Positions 36,276 to 45,688 of a stretch of 64,000 nt of DNA are shown piece after piece. How positions within the stretch are numbered: position 1 is the first letter of the stretch; each line of letters begins with the position of its first letter. This stretch comes from Neorhizobium galegae (GTDB taxonomy: Bacteria > Pseudomonadota > Alphaproteobacteria > Rhizobiales > Rhizobiaceae), in the NCBI RefSeq assembly GCF_021391675.1, contig NZ_CP090095.1:3229501-3293500 (forward strand), written 5' to 3'. The position numbers were made by a program, and so were the translations under genes. The notes beneath the pieces are model-generated. The model was not told where the DNA came from. It did not search any database and worked only from the letters and a program-made list of their open reading frames with translations.

Positions 36276-37076
36276 TCAGCGGGTCGGAACGGGCCGATTG
36301 ACGACCTCGACCAGCGCCTTCTGGATAAGTTCGTTGCCGGCCACGACATTGCCGCTGCCGAAGATATCGGTGGCGCCCTTCATGTCGGAGACGAACCCGC
36401 CCGCCTCGCGGATGAGGATCAGCCCGGCGGCCATGTCCCAGGGCGAAAGATCGGTTTCCCAGAAGCCGTCGAGACGGCCGGCAGCCACATAGGCAAGGTC
36501 GAGGGCGGCCGCACCGAAGCGGCGCATGCCGGCGACTTCGCCCATCACGTGGCGCAGTTCGACGAGGAACTTGCCGTGATTGCCGCGGCCGAGATGCGGC
36601 ATGCCGCAGCCGATCACGCAGTCGGACAGCACCCGGCGGGCAGCGACGCGGATGCGGCGGTCGTTCATGAAGGCGCCGCCGCCCTTTTCGGCGGTGAACA
36701 GCTCGTCGGTCGCAGGATTGAACACGACGCCGGCAACCACTTCCCCGTTGCGCTCGAGCGCAATGGAGACTGCGAACTGCGGAATGCCGTGCAGGAAGTT
36801 GGTGGTCCCGTCGAGCGGATCGACGATCCAGCGATGCGCGCCGTCGGTGCCTTTCAGCTCCTCGCTCTCCTCGCCGAGAAAACCGTAGGTCGGACGCGAT
36901 TTCAGCAGCTCGTCGCGGACGATCTTTTCCGCCTTCAGATCCGCCTGGGACACGAAATCGCTCGGGCCCTTCACCGAAACCTGCAGGTTCTGCACCTCGC
37001 CGAAATCTCTGGAGAGCGACTTGCCTGCCTTGAGGGCAGCCTGAACCATGACGTTGAGAAGGGCGGAGCGGGCCAT
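36276..37076 (-). CDS. Inositol monophosphatase family protein
   Basis: 266 residues. The metal-site motifs 'EESEE' region, 'WIVDPLDGTTNFLHGIP' and 'WDMAAGLILIREAGG' are intact and in order. Such enzymes dephosphorylate inositol-1-phosphate and related substrates with Mg2+; the E. coli homologue SuhB also acts in rRNA antitermination. It follows the MotA-like gene's promoter region in the same orientation, 135 bases upstream, and is probably transcribed separately. Confidence 0.92.
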   Translation of the reverse strand: MARSALLNVMVQAALKAGKSLSRDFGEVQNLQVSVKGPSDFVSQADLKAEKIVRDELLKSRPTYGFLGEESEELKGTDGAHRWIVDPLDGTTNFLHGIPQFAVSIALERNGEVVAGVVFNPATDELFTAEKGGGAFMNDRRIRVAARRVLSDCVIGCGMPHLGRGNHGKFLVELRHVMGEVAGMRRFGAAALDLAYVAAGRLDGFWETDLSPWDMAAGLILIREAGGFVSDMKGATDIFGSGNVVAGNELIQKALVEVVNRPVPTR

Positions 37077-37322
37077 GCGGGAAATCCTTGGGGTTGTCCC
37101 GACTTGTCGTCTGGACGGGACGGCGTTTTATAGGCGATTTTTTGATTGGCGGCTTCAAGACCATAAAACAGCGTGAAATTCAAGCCGTCTGCGGGAATGC
37201 GGGCATTGCCGCCGCTGGCCGCGTCTGCAAAACTGGTGTTCGAGGTCTCGGATGTGTGAGCGACGAAACCAGATTGCCGCCCCTCCCCCGGCGCTTCGCT
37301 TTGGCTCAGCGCGTCCGGCCCT

Positions 37323-37362
37323 GCAATCGATTCACTGGATCGATTGCTCCGGCTTCGCCGGA
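37323..37362. repeat. Rhizobial-type palindromic intergenic element (REP/RIME-like)
   Basis: GCAATCGAT-(7)-ATCGATTGC (37323-37331 / 37339-37347) is followed at once by TCCGGC-TTC-GCCGGA (37348-37362). This nested-palindrome layout next to a gene end is typical of dispersed intergenic repeats of rhizobia. Only one copy was noticed in the window, so the repeat status is inferred. Confidence 0.35.
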
Positions 37363-37369
37363 CCGGGCC

Positions 37370-38518
37370 TCACCCACGTCTAAATTTGTTTGCCGCGTCG
37401 ATTGCCTGACGCTGCTGATCCTCATTGATCCCGAGATAGAAGTCCTCGAGCTCCGGGTCCTGCAGCCCGGCGCGGCGTGACAGCACGTACCATTTTGCCG
37501 CCTCCACCGGGTTGGGCCGAGTGCCGAGCGCGTTGACATAGAGATGCGCGAGCTTGTTCTGGGCAACCACATTGCCGCGATGGGCGGCGATCCGCAGCCA
37601 TTCGAAGCCTTTTTCGTAATCGCGGTCTCCCGCGACGCCGTTGACCAGCCAGAGGCCCATGTCGAGCTGCGCGGTGTCGAAACCGGCCGTTGCGGCGCGC
37701 TCCAGCCATTCGCGGGCCCGCGCCTTCTTTTCAGCCGGAAGGTCCTTCAGCGTCACATAGACCTGCGCCACCGCATATTGGCTATCGGCGACGCCTTGCC
37801 TTGCGGATTTTTCGTAGAAGGGCAGCGCCCGATGCAGGCCCTTGTCGCCCGGATTTTCGGAAACCAGGATCTGCGCCCAGTTGAATTGCGCCGAAGCATT
37901 GCCGGCTTCGGCGGCCCTGCGCATCAGATCGTCGGCTTTTGACTTGTCGCGGGGAACATCGCGCCCGGTCATCAACAGCAGCGCATATTGGAACATGGCC
38001 GCCGGGTCCCCGCCTTCCGCCGCCTTCTGATACCAATATGCCGCCGTCTTCGCATCCCGCTTGATGCCAAGCCCCTTGGTCATCATTTCCGCGACCAGCG
38101 TTTGGGCCGCCGCATCGCCGGCCCCGGCACGGGTCAGCGCCTTGTCGAGCGCCGTCACATACATTCCGCGCTGGTAGGCCCCATAGGCATCGTCCACGGC
38201 ACCGGCATAGGCCTTTTCAGGCGGCGCGGGCGGCAGGGCTGCCCCCATCCGCTGGTAGAGTTCGACGCCGCCCGAGGGAACGATCCCGCTCGGCTGGCCA
38301 TCCGGCTCCTTGGTTCCCCGCGCAGAACCGGGAACCGGCTGGATCTCGACCCGCCCCTTTTTCATCGGCTGGAAATTGGGCTCCACCGGCCGGGTCACAG
38401 CCCTGGAATTCGCCTGCGCCAGCGCAAGGCAAGGCATTGCCGCCGAAGCGATGAGCGTCGCCAGCAGCCCTTTCAGAATCACGCGGGAAAGGCGGTTCGA
38501 CGGCATGGGCTCCATCAA
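37370..38518 (-). CDS. Periplasmic Sel1-like repeat protein
   Basis: 382 residues. A signal peptide ('LLATLIASAAMPCLALAQA') is followed by a Pro-rich region and then about six to seven Sel1-type repeats. Each has the pattern 'A.YWY.KAAE.G...A...' (for example 'AAYWYQKAAEGGDPAAMFQYALLL' region and 'GFEWLRIAAHRGNVVAQNKLA' region). Such repeats scaffold protein contacts; the relative ExoR controls exopolysaccharide and motility signalling, but this protein is not specifically ExoR by eye. The start overlaps the ThiE-like stop as ATGA (38515-38518). Confidence 0.85.
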   Translation of the reverse strand: MMEPMPSNRLSRVILKGLLATLIASAAMPCLALAQANSRAVTRPVEPNFQPMKKGRVEIQPVPGSARGTKEPDGQPSGIVPSGGVELYQRMGAALPPAPPEKAYAGAVDDAYGAYQRGMYVTALDKALTRAGAGDAAAQTLVAEMMTKGLGIKRDAKTAAYWYQKAAEGGDPAAMFQYALLLMTGRDVPRDKSKADDLMRRAAEAGNASAQFNWAQILVSENPGDKGLHRALPFYEKSARQGVADSQYAVAQVYVTLKDLPAEKKARAREWLERAATAGFDTAQLDMGLWLVNGVAGDRDYEKGFEWLRIAAHRGNVVAQNKLAHLYVNALGTRPNPVEAAKWYVLSRRAGLQDPELEDFYLGINEDQQRQAIDAANKFRRG

Positions 38519-39168
38519 GCCTCAAACCGTGGCGCTTTTTCGTCCAGAATTGCGTTGACTTCGGCGACCGCGGCGCCGGGGCTCTGGGGGTTGGAAAATA
38601 CCGCTTCCCTGAGTGCCACGAATTCCGCGCCGGTCTCCGCGACGGCAAGCGCCGAGGAAGTATCGGTGCCGCCCATGACGATGCAGGGGATCTCGATCAT
38701 CGAGGCCCACCATTCGGCAAGTGCGAGGTTTTTCGGATGGGCTTCGGGCTTGATGTCGCCGTCGAGCTTGCCGAAGAAGATATAGTCGGGGCGATGTTCG
38801 CCGATCGCCAGCGCCTGATGCCGGTCGGCCGCCCCACCGGTGCCGACGATCATCTTCGGCACGAATTTCTCGATCGCCTCCCCCAGCTCGGTGAGGTCTC
38901 CGCCAAGATGCAGGCCATCCGCCTTGATGCGCCCGGCCACCCGGCTGTCTCCACAGATCAGCGCCGCGGCACCCGCCGCCTGGATCAGGTCGACCAGCGC
39001 TTCCGCACGCTTCTGGAACGCCTGGTCGTCAAGGCCGTATTGCGGCAGGATCACCGAGGCGACGTCGCCCCCGGCAAGCGCTGCTTCGAGGTCCTTGGCC
39101 TGCTGATCGGCATCGTCATATTGCGGCACGATCAGCACGAGGCGGCAGCGCTCTTTCTGTCTGGTCAT
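38515..39168 (-). CDS. ThiE-like thiamine phosphate synthase family protein
   Basis: 217 residues from ATG 39168, with 'GGAAG' 6 bases upstream; the longer frame to 39225 is rejected. TIM-barrel marks: 'AALICGDSRVA', 'DGLHLGGD' (as in 'DGVHLGQ'), 'GTGGAADRHQAL' and 'PCIVMGGTDTSSA'. The family joins thiazole and pyrimidine phosphates. The signature residues are loosely conserved here, so a degenerate paralogue is possible. It is coupled to the Sel1 protein gene, and no other thiamine genes or TPP riboswitch are adjacent. Confidence 0.72.
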   Translation of the reverse strand: MTRQKERCRLVLIVPQYDDADQQAKDLEAALAGGDVASVILPQYGLDDQAFQKRAEALVDLIQAAGAAALICGDSRVAGRIKADGLHLGGDLTELGEAIEKFVPKMIVGTGGAADRHQALAIGEHRPDYIFFGKLDGDIKPEAHPKNLALAEWWASMIEIPCIVMGGTDTSSALAVAETGAEFVALREAVFSNPQSPGAAVAEVNAILDEKAPRFEA

Positions 39169-39284
39169 GTTTCTTCCCGTTTGGCGGATCGGCTTATCAA
39201 ATCCGCACTCGTTTTCTGTCCGCAAATTCGATAGACCGGACAGACTGCCGGATCAACCATTCCCTTGCTGCCCCTCGAGTCTTC

Positions 39285-40055
39285 ATGCCCGATACGCTTA
39301 GCCTCGCGTTCTTCACCTTCGCCATCCCCGCCGTTCTGCTTGTCGGCCTCTCGAAAGGAGGCATCGGCGGCGCCATCGGGCTGCTCGGCGTGCCGCTGAT
39401 GTCGCTCGCCGTGGACCCGGTCAAGGCGGCGGCGATCTTCCTGCCGATCCTGATCGTCATGGACATCGTCGCGCTATGGTCCTGGCGGAACTTCAACGAC
39501 CGCAAGACACTCCTGATGATCCTGCCCGGCGGCATTATCGGCATCGCGCTCGGCTGGGCGACCTCGGCCTATGTCTCGGACAATGCCCTGCGCCTCGTCA
39601 TCGCGGCCGCGACGATCCTGTTTACAGTGCGCTATTTCTGGCAGGTCTACGGCCCTCGATCCAACCGGCCGAGGGCTCCCCTGCCGCACCGCCCGGGCGC
39701 TGCCACCTTCTGGGGCGCCTTGTCCGGTTACGCGAGCTTCGTCGCCCATGCAGGCGGGCCGCCGTTCCAGATCTACGTCCTGCCGATGCGGCTCGACCCG
39801 AAAGCCTATACCGGCGCCAGCATCCGCTTCTTCGCGATCGTCAATGCGGTCAAGGTCATCCCTTATTTCTTCCTCGGCGCACTCGACGCGGAAAACCTCA
39901 CCATATCCGCGACCCTGCTGCCGGTGGCTCTGATCGCGACCATGATCGGCGCGGCCATCGTCAAGCACCTGAAGGCGGAAACCTTCTATCCGATGACTTA
40001 CGGTCTGGCATTCTGCGCGGGATTGAAACTGCTGTGGGACGGCCTGCCGTTCTGA
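39285..40055 (+). CDS. TauE/SafE-family membrane exporter
   Basis: 256 residues with 7-8 hydrophobic helices. The family marks 'GLSKGGIGGAIGLLGVPLM' in helix 1-2 and 'GYASFVAHAGGPPFQIYVLP' in the second half are both present. TauE/SafE proteins are thought to export sulfite or organosulfonates, but few have known substrates. It is divergent from the ThiE-like gene. A small ArsR-type regulator follows 114 bases later. Confidence 0.88.
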   Translation: MPDTLSLAFFTFAIPAVLLVGLSKGGIGGAIGLLGVPLMSLAVDPVKAAAIFLPILIVMDIVALWSWRNFNDRKTLLMILPGGIIGIALGWATSAYVSDNALRLVIAAATILFTVRYFWQVYGPRSNRPRAPLPHRPGAATFWGALSGYASFVAHAGGPPFQIYVLPMRLDPKAYTGASIRFFAIVNAVKVIPYFFLGALDAENLTISATLLPVALIATMIGAAIVKHLKAETFYPMTYGLAFCAGLKLLWDGLPF

Positions 40056-40169
40056 CCCGGCAAAGCAAACGCGGAGCAGCTAAAAAAGCAACGCAAAATA
40101 AGGCGAGCAACATTGTTGCGATGCACAATAAATCTTGCCGTTACCGAGCGTTTACCGTAAGTTCAACGC

Positions 40170-40430
40170 ATGACAACCGTTGACCCCTTTGCAGCCATAG
40201 CTGATCCGAACCGGCGGTATCTGCTGGAGGAATTGCGGCGCGCCCCGAGAACCGTAAACGAACTTGCGCAAGGCCTGCCGATCAGCCGGCCCGCGGTGTC
40301 GCAGCATCTGAAGGCTCTTCTGGACAGCAATCTGGTGAATGTGACGGCGGCAGGCACGCGGCGCATCTATTCCGTCAACAGCAAGGGCTTCGACAGGCTT
40401 AACCTGTGGCTGGATCAGTTCTGGTCGTGA
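40170..40430 (+). CDS. Small ArsR-family winged-helix regulator
   Basis: 86 residues. 'FAAIADPNRRYLLEEL', 'TVNELAQGLPISRPAVSQHLKAL' (recognition helix) and 'RIYSV' form the minimal ArsR winged helix. No Cys-based metal site (CVC box) is visible, so a metal sensor role is unlikely. It is preceded by a 114-base AT-richer promoter region and stands next to the TauE-like exporter, which might be its target. Confidence 0.88.
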   Translation: MTTVDPFAAIADPNRRYLLEELRRAPRTVNELAQGLPISRPAVSQHLKALLDSNLVNVTAAGTRRIYSVNSKGFDRLNLWLDQFWS

Positions 40431-40580
40431 CGACCGGCTTTTAAACCGCGGGAATTATGGCTCCCTTCACCACGACCAGAACCTTGTCATTGTTATTTCT
40501 GGATTATTGTTTTGCCGCTTTTATTATTCGCCTCTGACTGATGAAAAACCGGGCGAGCGGCGGGTTCTCCTACTGAGGAA

Positions 40581-40757
40581 CTAATGACGCGTAGATGATT
40601 TTAGGCGCTGCATTTGGTCCTTGATGCGCAGCTTGCGCCGCTTGAGTTCGGCTATTTCACGGTCGTCGGCGGAGGGGGACGCTAGAACGGTCTGGAGCTC
40701 CTCCTCCAAAGCACCGTGCTTCTTTTCAAGCGATGCGATATGAGCCTGGACGGTCAT
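40581..40757 (-). CDS. YdcH-family (DUF465) small protein
   Basis: 58 residues from ATG 40757. 'AHIASLEKKHGALEEELQ' and 'IAELKRRKLRIKDQMQRL' are the DUF465 coiled-coil hairpin. The function is unknown. A second DUF465 protein is encoded 230 bases away in the opposite orientation. Confidence 0.85.
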   Translation of the reverse strand: MTVQAHIASLEKKHGALEEELQTVLASPSADDREIAELKRRKLRIKDQMQRLKSSTRH

Positions 40758-40988
40758 GTGGCATGTTCCTTCCTTAGTCACCTACCACGGCATTCCCTAA
40801 TGCCGAGGCTTCAGGTTTACGAAGGAAGTGTGACACGATCGGCCGGCTTTGTCGAAGGTGAAATCATGGTTTGAAGTGGGCAAATTCGTGACCTTGTCTA
40901 ACTTCCCGTTAACGCGGTTTGGTGGTAGAGGCTTGCGGAGAATGCCGGCGACCGCTGAAATGCCGGGCGTGAGAATGGGGACTGGAAT

Positions 40989-41192
40989 ATGGCAGATCAG
41001 GAACAGGCGGATGTCCGGCTGGTGCTTGCGAAACTTCGACAGGAACACGAGGATTACGACGCCGCCATCAATGCCATGATCCAGGTCGGCTGCGACGCTC
41101 TTCGCGTGCAGCGCATGAAGAAGAAGAAACTGTCGCTGAAAGACAAGATGACTCAGCTCGAAGACCAGATTGTTCCGGACATCATCGCGTAA
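40989..41192 (+). CDS. YdcH-family (DUF465) small protein, second copy
   Basis: 67 residues: '[17 protein letters not shown]' followed by '[23 protein letters not shown]', the same DUF465 hairpin as the divergent neighbour but of a different subtype. It ends 10 bases before purE, so it heads a probable DUF465-purE-purK operon. Confidence 0.88.
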   Translation: MADQEQADVRLVLAKLRQEHEDYDAAINAMIQVGCDALRVQRMKKKKLSLKDKMTQLEDQIVPDIIA

Positions 41193-41202
41193 GGGTCCCG
41201 CC

Positions 41203-41700
41203 ATGTCTGAAAGACCTGCCGTCGCCATCATCATGGGCAGCCAGTCCGACTGGGAGACCATGAAGAACGCCGCCGACACGCTGGAGGCACTCGATATCGG
41301 CTACGAGGCCCGTATCATATCGGCACATCGCACGCCGGAGCGGATGATGCAGTTCGCCAAGGGCGCCCGTGCCGAAGGTTTCCAGGTCATCATCGCCGGC
41401 GCCGGCGGTGCGGCCCACCTGCCCGGCATGACCGCCGCCATGACGCCGCTTCCGGTTTTCGGCGTGCCGGTTCAGTCGAAGGCGCTGTCCGGCCAGGACA
41501 GCCTGCTGTCGATCGTCCAGATGCCGGCCGGCATTCCGGTCGGCACGCTCGCGATCGGCCGGGCCGGCGCCATCAACGCCGCGCTGCTGGCGGCTGCCGT
41601 TCTCGCCCTCAACGACGACGAGATCGCCGACCGGCTCGACGAATGGCGCGCCCGCCAGAGCGCCGCCGTTGCGGACTACCCAATCGACGAGGCTCCATGA
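41203..41700 (+). CDS. purE: N5-carboxyaminoimidazole ribonucleotide mutase
   Basis: 165 residues from ATG 41203. '[12 protein letters not shown]', '[10 protein letters not shown]', '[14 protein letters not shown]' and '[11 protein letters not shown]' are the class I PurE motifs. It moves the carboxylate of N5-CAIR to C4 in purine synthesis. The stop overlaps purK as ATGA (41697-41700). Confidence 0.96.
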   Translation: MSERPAVAIIMGSQSDWETMKNAADTLEALDIGYEARIISAHRTPERMMQFAKGARAEGFQVIIAGAGGAAHLPGMTAAMTPLPVFGVPVQSKALSGQDSLLSIVQMPAGIPVGTLAIGRAGAINAALLAAAVLALNDDEIADRLDEWRARQSAAVADYPIDEAP

Positions 41701-42776
41701 CTGTCCACACGATCGGCATCATCGGCGGCGGCCAGCTCGGCCGCATGCTGGCCATGGCCGCAGCCCGGCTGAACTTCCGCACGATCGTGCTCGAACCGCA
41801 GGCCGACTGCCCGGCAGCCCAGGTCGCCAACGCCCAGATCACCGCCGCCTATGACGATCCGGCAGCGCTTGCCGAACTCGCCAGCCGCTGCGACGTCGTC
41901 ACCTACGAATTCGAGAACGTGCCGGTCGCCGCCGCCGAAACGCTGCAGCGCTCGGTCCCGGTCCATCCCCCGGCCAAGGCCCTCGACATGTCGCAGGACC
42001 GGCTGACCGAAAAGCGCTTCCTGAATTCCTGCGGCATCGAGACCGCCAAATTCCATGCCGTCGATAGCCAGTCCGACCTCGAAAAGGCGCTCGCCGATTT
42101 CGGCGGCCAAGGCGTCCTGAAGACCCGCCGGATGGGTTATGACGGCAAGGGCCAGCGTGTCTTCCGCTCCGCCGAGGACAAACCCGAGGGCGCCTATGAC
42201 GCGCTCGGTGGCGTGCCGCTGATTCTCGAAAGCTTCGTGCCCTTCGAACGGGAGGTGTCGATCATCGGCGCCCGCGCCAAGGACGGCACCACCGCCTGCT
42301 ACGATCCGGCCGAGAACGTCCACAGGAACGGCATTCTCCACACATCCACCCTGCCCGCCAGGATCTCTGCGGCGACGGCGAAGACTGCCCGCGAATCGGC
42401 CGAGAAGCTGCTCGCGGCGCTCGATTATGTCGGCGTCATCGGCATGGAATTCTTCGTGATGGCTGACGGCACGCTGATCGCCAACGAAATCGCCCCCCGC
42501 GTCCACAATTCCGGCCACTGGACGGAGGCCGCCTGCGTCGTTTCGCAGTTCGAACAGCATATCCGCGCAGTCACCGGACTGTCGCTCGGCAACCCGCATC
42601 GCCATTCCGCCTGCGTGATGACCAACCTGATCGGCGACGATATTCTGGACGTGCCGGCCTGGCTTCAGAAGAAAGACGTCCTCGTCCACCTCTATGGCAA
42701 GACGGAATCCCGACCGGGCCGGAAAATGGGCCATGTGACCGAATTGAACGGCCTGAAAACGCCGTCACAAGGTTGA
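41697..42776 (+). CDS. purK: 5-(carboxyamino)imidazole ribonucleotide synthase
   Basis: 359 residues from the coupled ATG at 41697. An N-terminal dinucleotide-like fold ('[15 protein letters not shown]') is followed by an ATP-grasp domain ('[13 protein letters not shown]', '[16 protein letters not shown]', '[13 protein letters not shown]'). It makes N5-CAIR from AIR, bicarbonate and ATP and feeds PurE. rpmJ follows after 122 bases with its own leader. Confidence 0.96.
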   Translation: MTVHTIGIIGGGQLGRMLAMAAARLNFRTIVLEPQADCPAAQVANAQITAAYDDPAALAELASRCDVVTYEFENVPVAAAETLQRSVPVHPPAKALDMSQDRLTEKRFLNSCGIETAKFHAVDSQSDLEKALADFGGQGVLKTRRMGYDGKGQRVFRSAEDKPEGAYDALGGVPLILESFVPFEREVSIIGARAKDGTTACYDPAENVHRNGILHTSTLPARISAATAKTARESAEKLLAALDYVGVIGMEFFVMADGTLIANEIAPRVHNSGHWTEAACVVSQFEQHIRAVTGLSLGNPHRHSACVMTNLIGDDILDVPAWLQKKDVLVHLYGKTESRPGRKMGHVTELNGLKTPSQG

Positions 42777-42898
42777 CACGCAGATTGGCTCGGGTTATCT
42801 GCACGCCCAACTGAGAGCGTGCCCCTCAAAGAAACAGGCGGCGCGCTTTTGATTGATAGACATGCGGCTTCACGCCCACAGACTGCTGGACCAGGAAA

Positions 42899-43024
42899 AT
42901 GAAGATCAAGAACTCGCTTAAGGCGCTGAAGGCTCGTCACCGCGATAACCGTCTGGTTCGCCGCAAGGGCCGCGTTTACATCATCAACAAGCAGAACCCG
43001 CGCTTCAAGGCTCGTCAGGGCTGA
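42899..43024 (+). CDS. rpmJ: 50S ribosomal protein L36
   Basis: 41 residues, read directly: '[18 protein letters not shown]', then '[17 protein letters not shown]'. It is the cysteine-free (C-minus) L36 type, so it does not bind zinc. 'CCAGGA' lies just upstream with a short 2-base spacer. It is monocistronic, between purK and a TPR protein. Confidence 0.95.
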   Translation: MKIKNSLKALKARHRDNRLVRRKGRVYIINKQNPRFKARQG

Positions 43025-43123
43025 TACAGGCAATCGGCTTCGGTCTCGACCGCAGCCGATCAAATTGTCGATAACACGACAAATCGGGTTTGACCTTCGG
43101 CGCAGGCGGATTACCTTATCCGC

Positions 43124-43744
43124 ATGCGCTATTTTCGTTTCAGCACCCTGATTCTCGCCGCGAGCCTCGCCGCTTCGTCAGCTCTGGCCCAGACAGCGGC
43201 CCCCAAGCCGCCTGCCGCACCACCTGCGGCCGCCCCGGTCATTCCCGCCGTCGCCCAGAAACCGGGCAAGCCCGTCGATCCTTTGTTCGATGCCCTGAAG
43301 CGCGAACGCAATCCGGAAAAGGCACGCGGCATCGCCAGCCAGATCATCGCTGACCTGAATGATTCGGGCAGCGCCACCGTAAACCTGCTGATGCAGTGGT
43401 CTGCGACCGCCATCAAGGAAAAGCGCAATGCCGCGGCACTCGATTTCCTGGATCAGGTGACCGTGCTCGATCCCGCCTTTGCCGAAGGCTGGAACCGCCG
43501 CGCAACGCTGCATTACACGATGGGCAACCCCCGCAAATCCATGGCCGACATCGCCGAAGTGCTGAAGCGCGAGCCGCGCCATTTTGGAGCGCTGGCCGGC
43601 ATGGCCGGCATCCTCAGCGAGGCCGGCAAGGACGATCTGGCGCTGAAGGCGTGGCAGGACTATCTCGCCGTCTACCCCGCCGACCGCGACGCCCAGGAAG
43701 CCGTCACCAAACTTTCCGAAAAGCTCGCCGGCAACCGGACCTGA
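43124..43744 (+). CDS. Exported TPR-repeat protein
   Basis: 206 residues. A signal peptide ('STLILAASLAASSALAQ'), a Pro/Ala-rich stretch, then about three tetratricopeptide repeats ('FAEGWNRRATLHYTMGNPRKSMADIAEVL', shown in part, and 'HFGALAGMAGILSEAGKDDLAL', likewise). A periplasmic protein-interaction role is inferred. The alpha/beta hydrolase gene follows 19 bases later. Confidence 0.85.
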   Translation: MRYFRFSTLILAASLAASSALAQTAAPKPPAAPPAAAPVIPAVAQKPGKPVDPLFDALKRERNPEKARGIASQIIADLNDSGSATVNLLMQWSATAIKEKRNAAALDFLDQVTVLDPAFAEGWNRRATLHYTMGNPRKSMADIAEVLKREPRHFGALAGMAGILSEAGKDDLALKAWQDYLAVYPADRDAQEAVTKLSEKLAGNRT

Positions 43745-43763
43745 GCCTTTCGGCAGCCCATTC

Positions 43764-44804
43764 ATGATGATCTTGCCCCTTGCCATCGCCGGCATTGTCG
43801 CCGCCGCGTTTTGCTTCACCGCCTGGAAGGCCAAGGCGATCGAAACCGCGTTCCCGAATACCGGGGAGCTGATCGATGTCGGCGGCTTCTCCATGAACTC
43901 ACTGCATGTGCCGAAACCGGCCGGCGCCGACCTGCCGGCGATCGTCTTCATCCACGGCGCCAGCGGCAATTTCCGCGACCAGGAAGCGGCCTTCCGCCGG
44001 GCGCTCGAAGGCCGCGCCGAAATGCTCTTCGTCGACCGGCCGGGCCACGGGTACTCCGAGCGCGGCGGGCCTGAAAACGACTTCCCGGACGGCCAGGCAG
44101 CGGCGATCGCAAGGCTGATGGAAAAGCGCGGCATCGACAGGGCGATCATATCAGGCCATTCCTTCGGTGGCGCGATCGCCGCGAGCTTCGGTCTCAACCA
44201 TCCGGAAAAGACCGACGGCCTGCTGTTTCTGGCGCCAGCCACCCATCCCTGGCCCGGCCGGATCGACTGGTACTACAATCTCACCGCCCGCCCGGTCATC
44301 GGCCGGCTGTTCAGCCATCTTCTCGCCCTGCCGGTCGGCCTCGTGATAATGAAGGCCGCCACGCGCTCCGTCTTCCACCCCAACCCCTGCCCCGAGACCT
44401 ATCTTCGCGACGGCGCGCCGTATCTGGTCCTGCGCCCGAAAGTGTTCCGCAGCAACGCGATCGACGTCGCCAATCTCAACGGTTACGTGACGCGCGTTGC
44501 GCCGCGATATACGGAGATCACTGCGCCGACGGTGATCATCACCGGCGACAGCGATGCGATCGTCGCGGAGGAGATCCATTCGCGCGGCCTTGCCCGCGAC
44601 ATCACCGGGTCCGAACTCGTCTCCATCCGCAATCTCGGCCACAAGCCGGATTATCTGGCGATCGATGTGGTGATCGCGGCAATCGAAAAACTCGCGGGCC
44701 TCCCCCGCGACCTGAAGGCCGCCGCCCACATCGCGGAAGCGCGCATCGCGCCGGCAGCGGAAGACTCGGCTCCCGAGATGGATCTCTCGATCGAGAAAAC
44801 CTGA
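43764..44804 (+). CDS. Alpha/beta hydrolase with N-terminal membrane anchor
   Basis: 346 residues. A hydrophobic N-terminal helix ('ILPLAIAGIVAAAFCF') probably anchors it. The hydrolase core has the oxyanion 'FIHGASGN', nucleophile elbow 'GHSFGGA', an Asp in 'TGDSDAIV' and the His in 'NLGHKPD'. The substrate is unknown. It is probably cotranscribed with the TPR gene. Confidence 0.88.
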   Translation: MMILPLAIAGIVAAAFCFTAWKAKAIETAFPNTGELIDVGGFSMNSLHVPKPAGADLPAIVFIHGASGNFRDQEAAFRRALEGRAEMLFVDRPGHGYSERGGPENDFPDGQAAAIARLMEKRGIDRAIISGHSFGGAIAASFGLNHPEKTDGLLFLAPATHPWPGRIDWYYNLTARPVIGRLFSHLLALPVGLVIMKAATRSVFHPNPCPETYLRDGAPYLVLRPKVFRSNAIDVANLNGYVTRVAPRYTEITAPTVIITGDSDAIVAEEIHSRGLARDITGSELVSIRNLGHKPDYLAIDVVIAAIEKLAGLPRDLKAAAHIAEARIAPAAEDSAPEMDLSIEKT

Positions 44805-44879
44805 GCCTTGCTCGGACGACGCCAGCCCGAAGCAAGCTGACCGCCTCAACCTCCGGCCACACGGAATCGGAGAGACGAG

Positions 44880-45626
44880 ATGCAGATCGGCAGCATTGGC
44901 AGTGATTACCCGGCGCGGCCCGCGAAGCAGGATGGAGCGTCGGCCCCGACGGATGCCGCAACAGCCGCGTCGCCCGGTCCATCCAGCCCCAAGGACGAGC
45001 TCTACGATCGCCTCGTCCATAGCCTTACCTCGCTGAAGAAGGCGAGCGACGAGGCGGAAGAACAGGCAAAAGCGCGTGCCAAGCAGAAGCTCGATGATGC
45101 CAAGCAGCAGCTCGAGTTCATGCGCCGCTGGGGGTTCGATCCGCAAGTGATCGCCAAGCAGGCGGCCCAGCTCGGCGTCATCGTTGCCGGCGCCGCCCGC
45201 GAATTCACCGAGGCCCTGGCCGGGAGCGGCAGTGGCGCCATACCCACCGCCCCGACCAATGCTCCGCCCGTTGCCGAGACGGCCGATCCGATCCTGGATA
45301 CAAGCGAGCAGGCCGCGGCCGCAGATACTACCGGCGACGAGGCGACGGAGGATGAAAAGCCGGTCTCCTATGCAGAACAGGCCTATCTCGACGAGATGGA
45401 CGAAACGCCGCGGGAGACGCCAAAACTGTCCCTCGACGACATCAAGACCGCGATGGAATTCAGCACCGTCGCCCGCCAAATCAAGGCGCTGCTGGAAGAG
45501 GCCGCCCGCAGGCTGCGCGAACAGAACAGCACAGCCACGGTGCCGGGCACCGGAAGCCTCGATGCTTCCGTCAACGCCCTGACCGGCACGATCTCCGCCA
45601 TGCCGACCGTCAGCATCACCGTCTGA
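44880..45626 (+). CDS. Ala-rich coiled-coil hypothetical protein
   Basis: 248 residues and no recognised domain. A Ser/Pro/Ala N-terminal segment leads to a charged coiled coil ('LTSLKKASDEAEEQAKARA' region). Next come 'EFMRRWGFDPQVIAKQAAQLGVIVAGAAREF', an acidic linker and a second helix ('TVARQIKALLEEAARRLREQ' region). There is no signal peptide. 'GGAGAGACG' lies before the ATG. The 'MRRWGFDP' patch is the best lead for a homology search. Confidence 0.7.
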   Translation: MQIGSIGSDYPARPAKQDGASAPTDAATAASPGPSSPKDELYDRLVHSLTSLKKASDEAEEQAKARAKQKLDDAKQQLEFMRRWGFDPQVIAKQAAQLGVIVAGAAREFTEALAGSGSGAIPTAPTNAPPVAETADPILDTSEQAAAADTTGDEATEDEKPVSYAEQAYLDEMDETPRETPKLSLDDIKTAMEFSTVARQIKALLEEAARRLREQNSTATVPGTGSLDASVNALTGTISAMPTVSITV

Positions 45627-45688
45627 CGATATTGTCGGGCGGCCGCGACTAAGAAATAGAAGTGCCTGAAGGGCGAGCGTGGGCCGAT

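Noticed and set aside
38515..39284. TPP riboswitch upstream of the ThiE-like gene
   Set aside because: The upstream region is short and lacks the conserved CTGAGA and ACCTGA thi-box elements.
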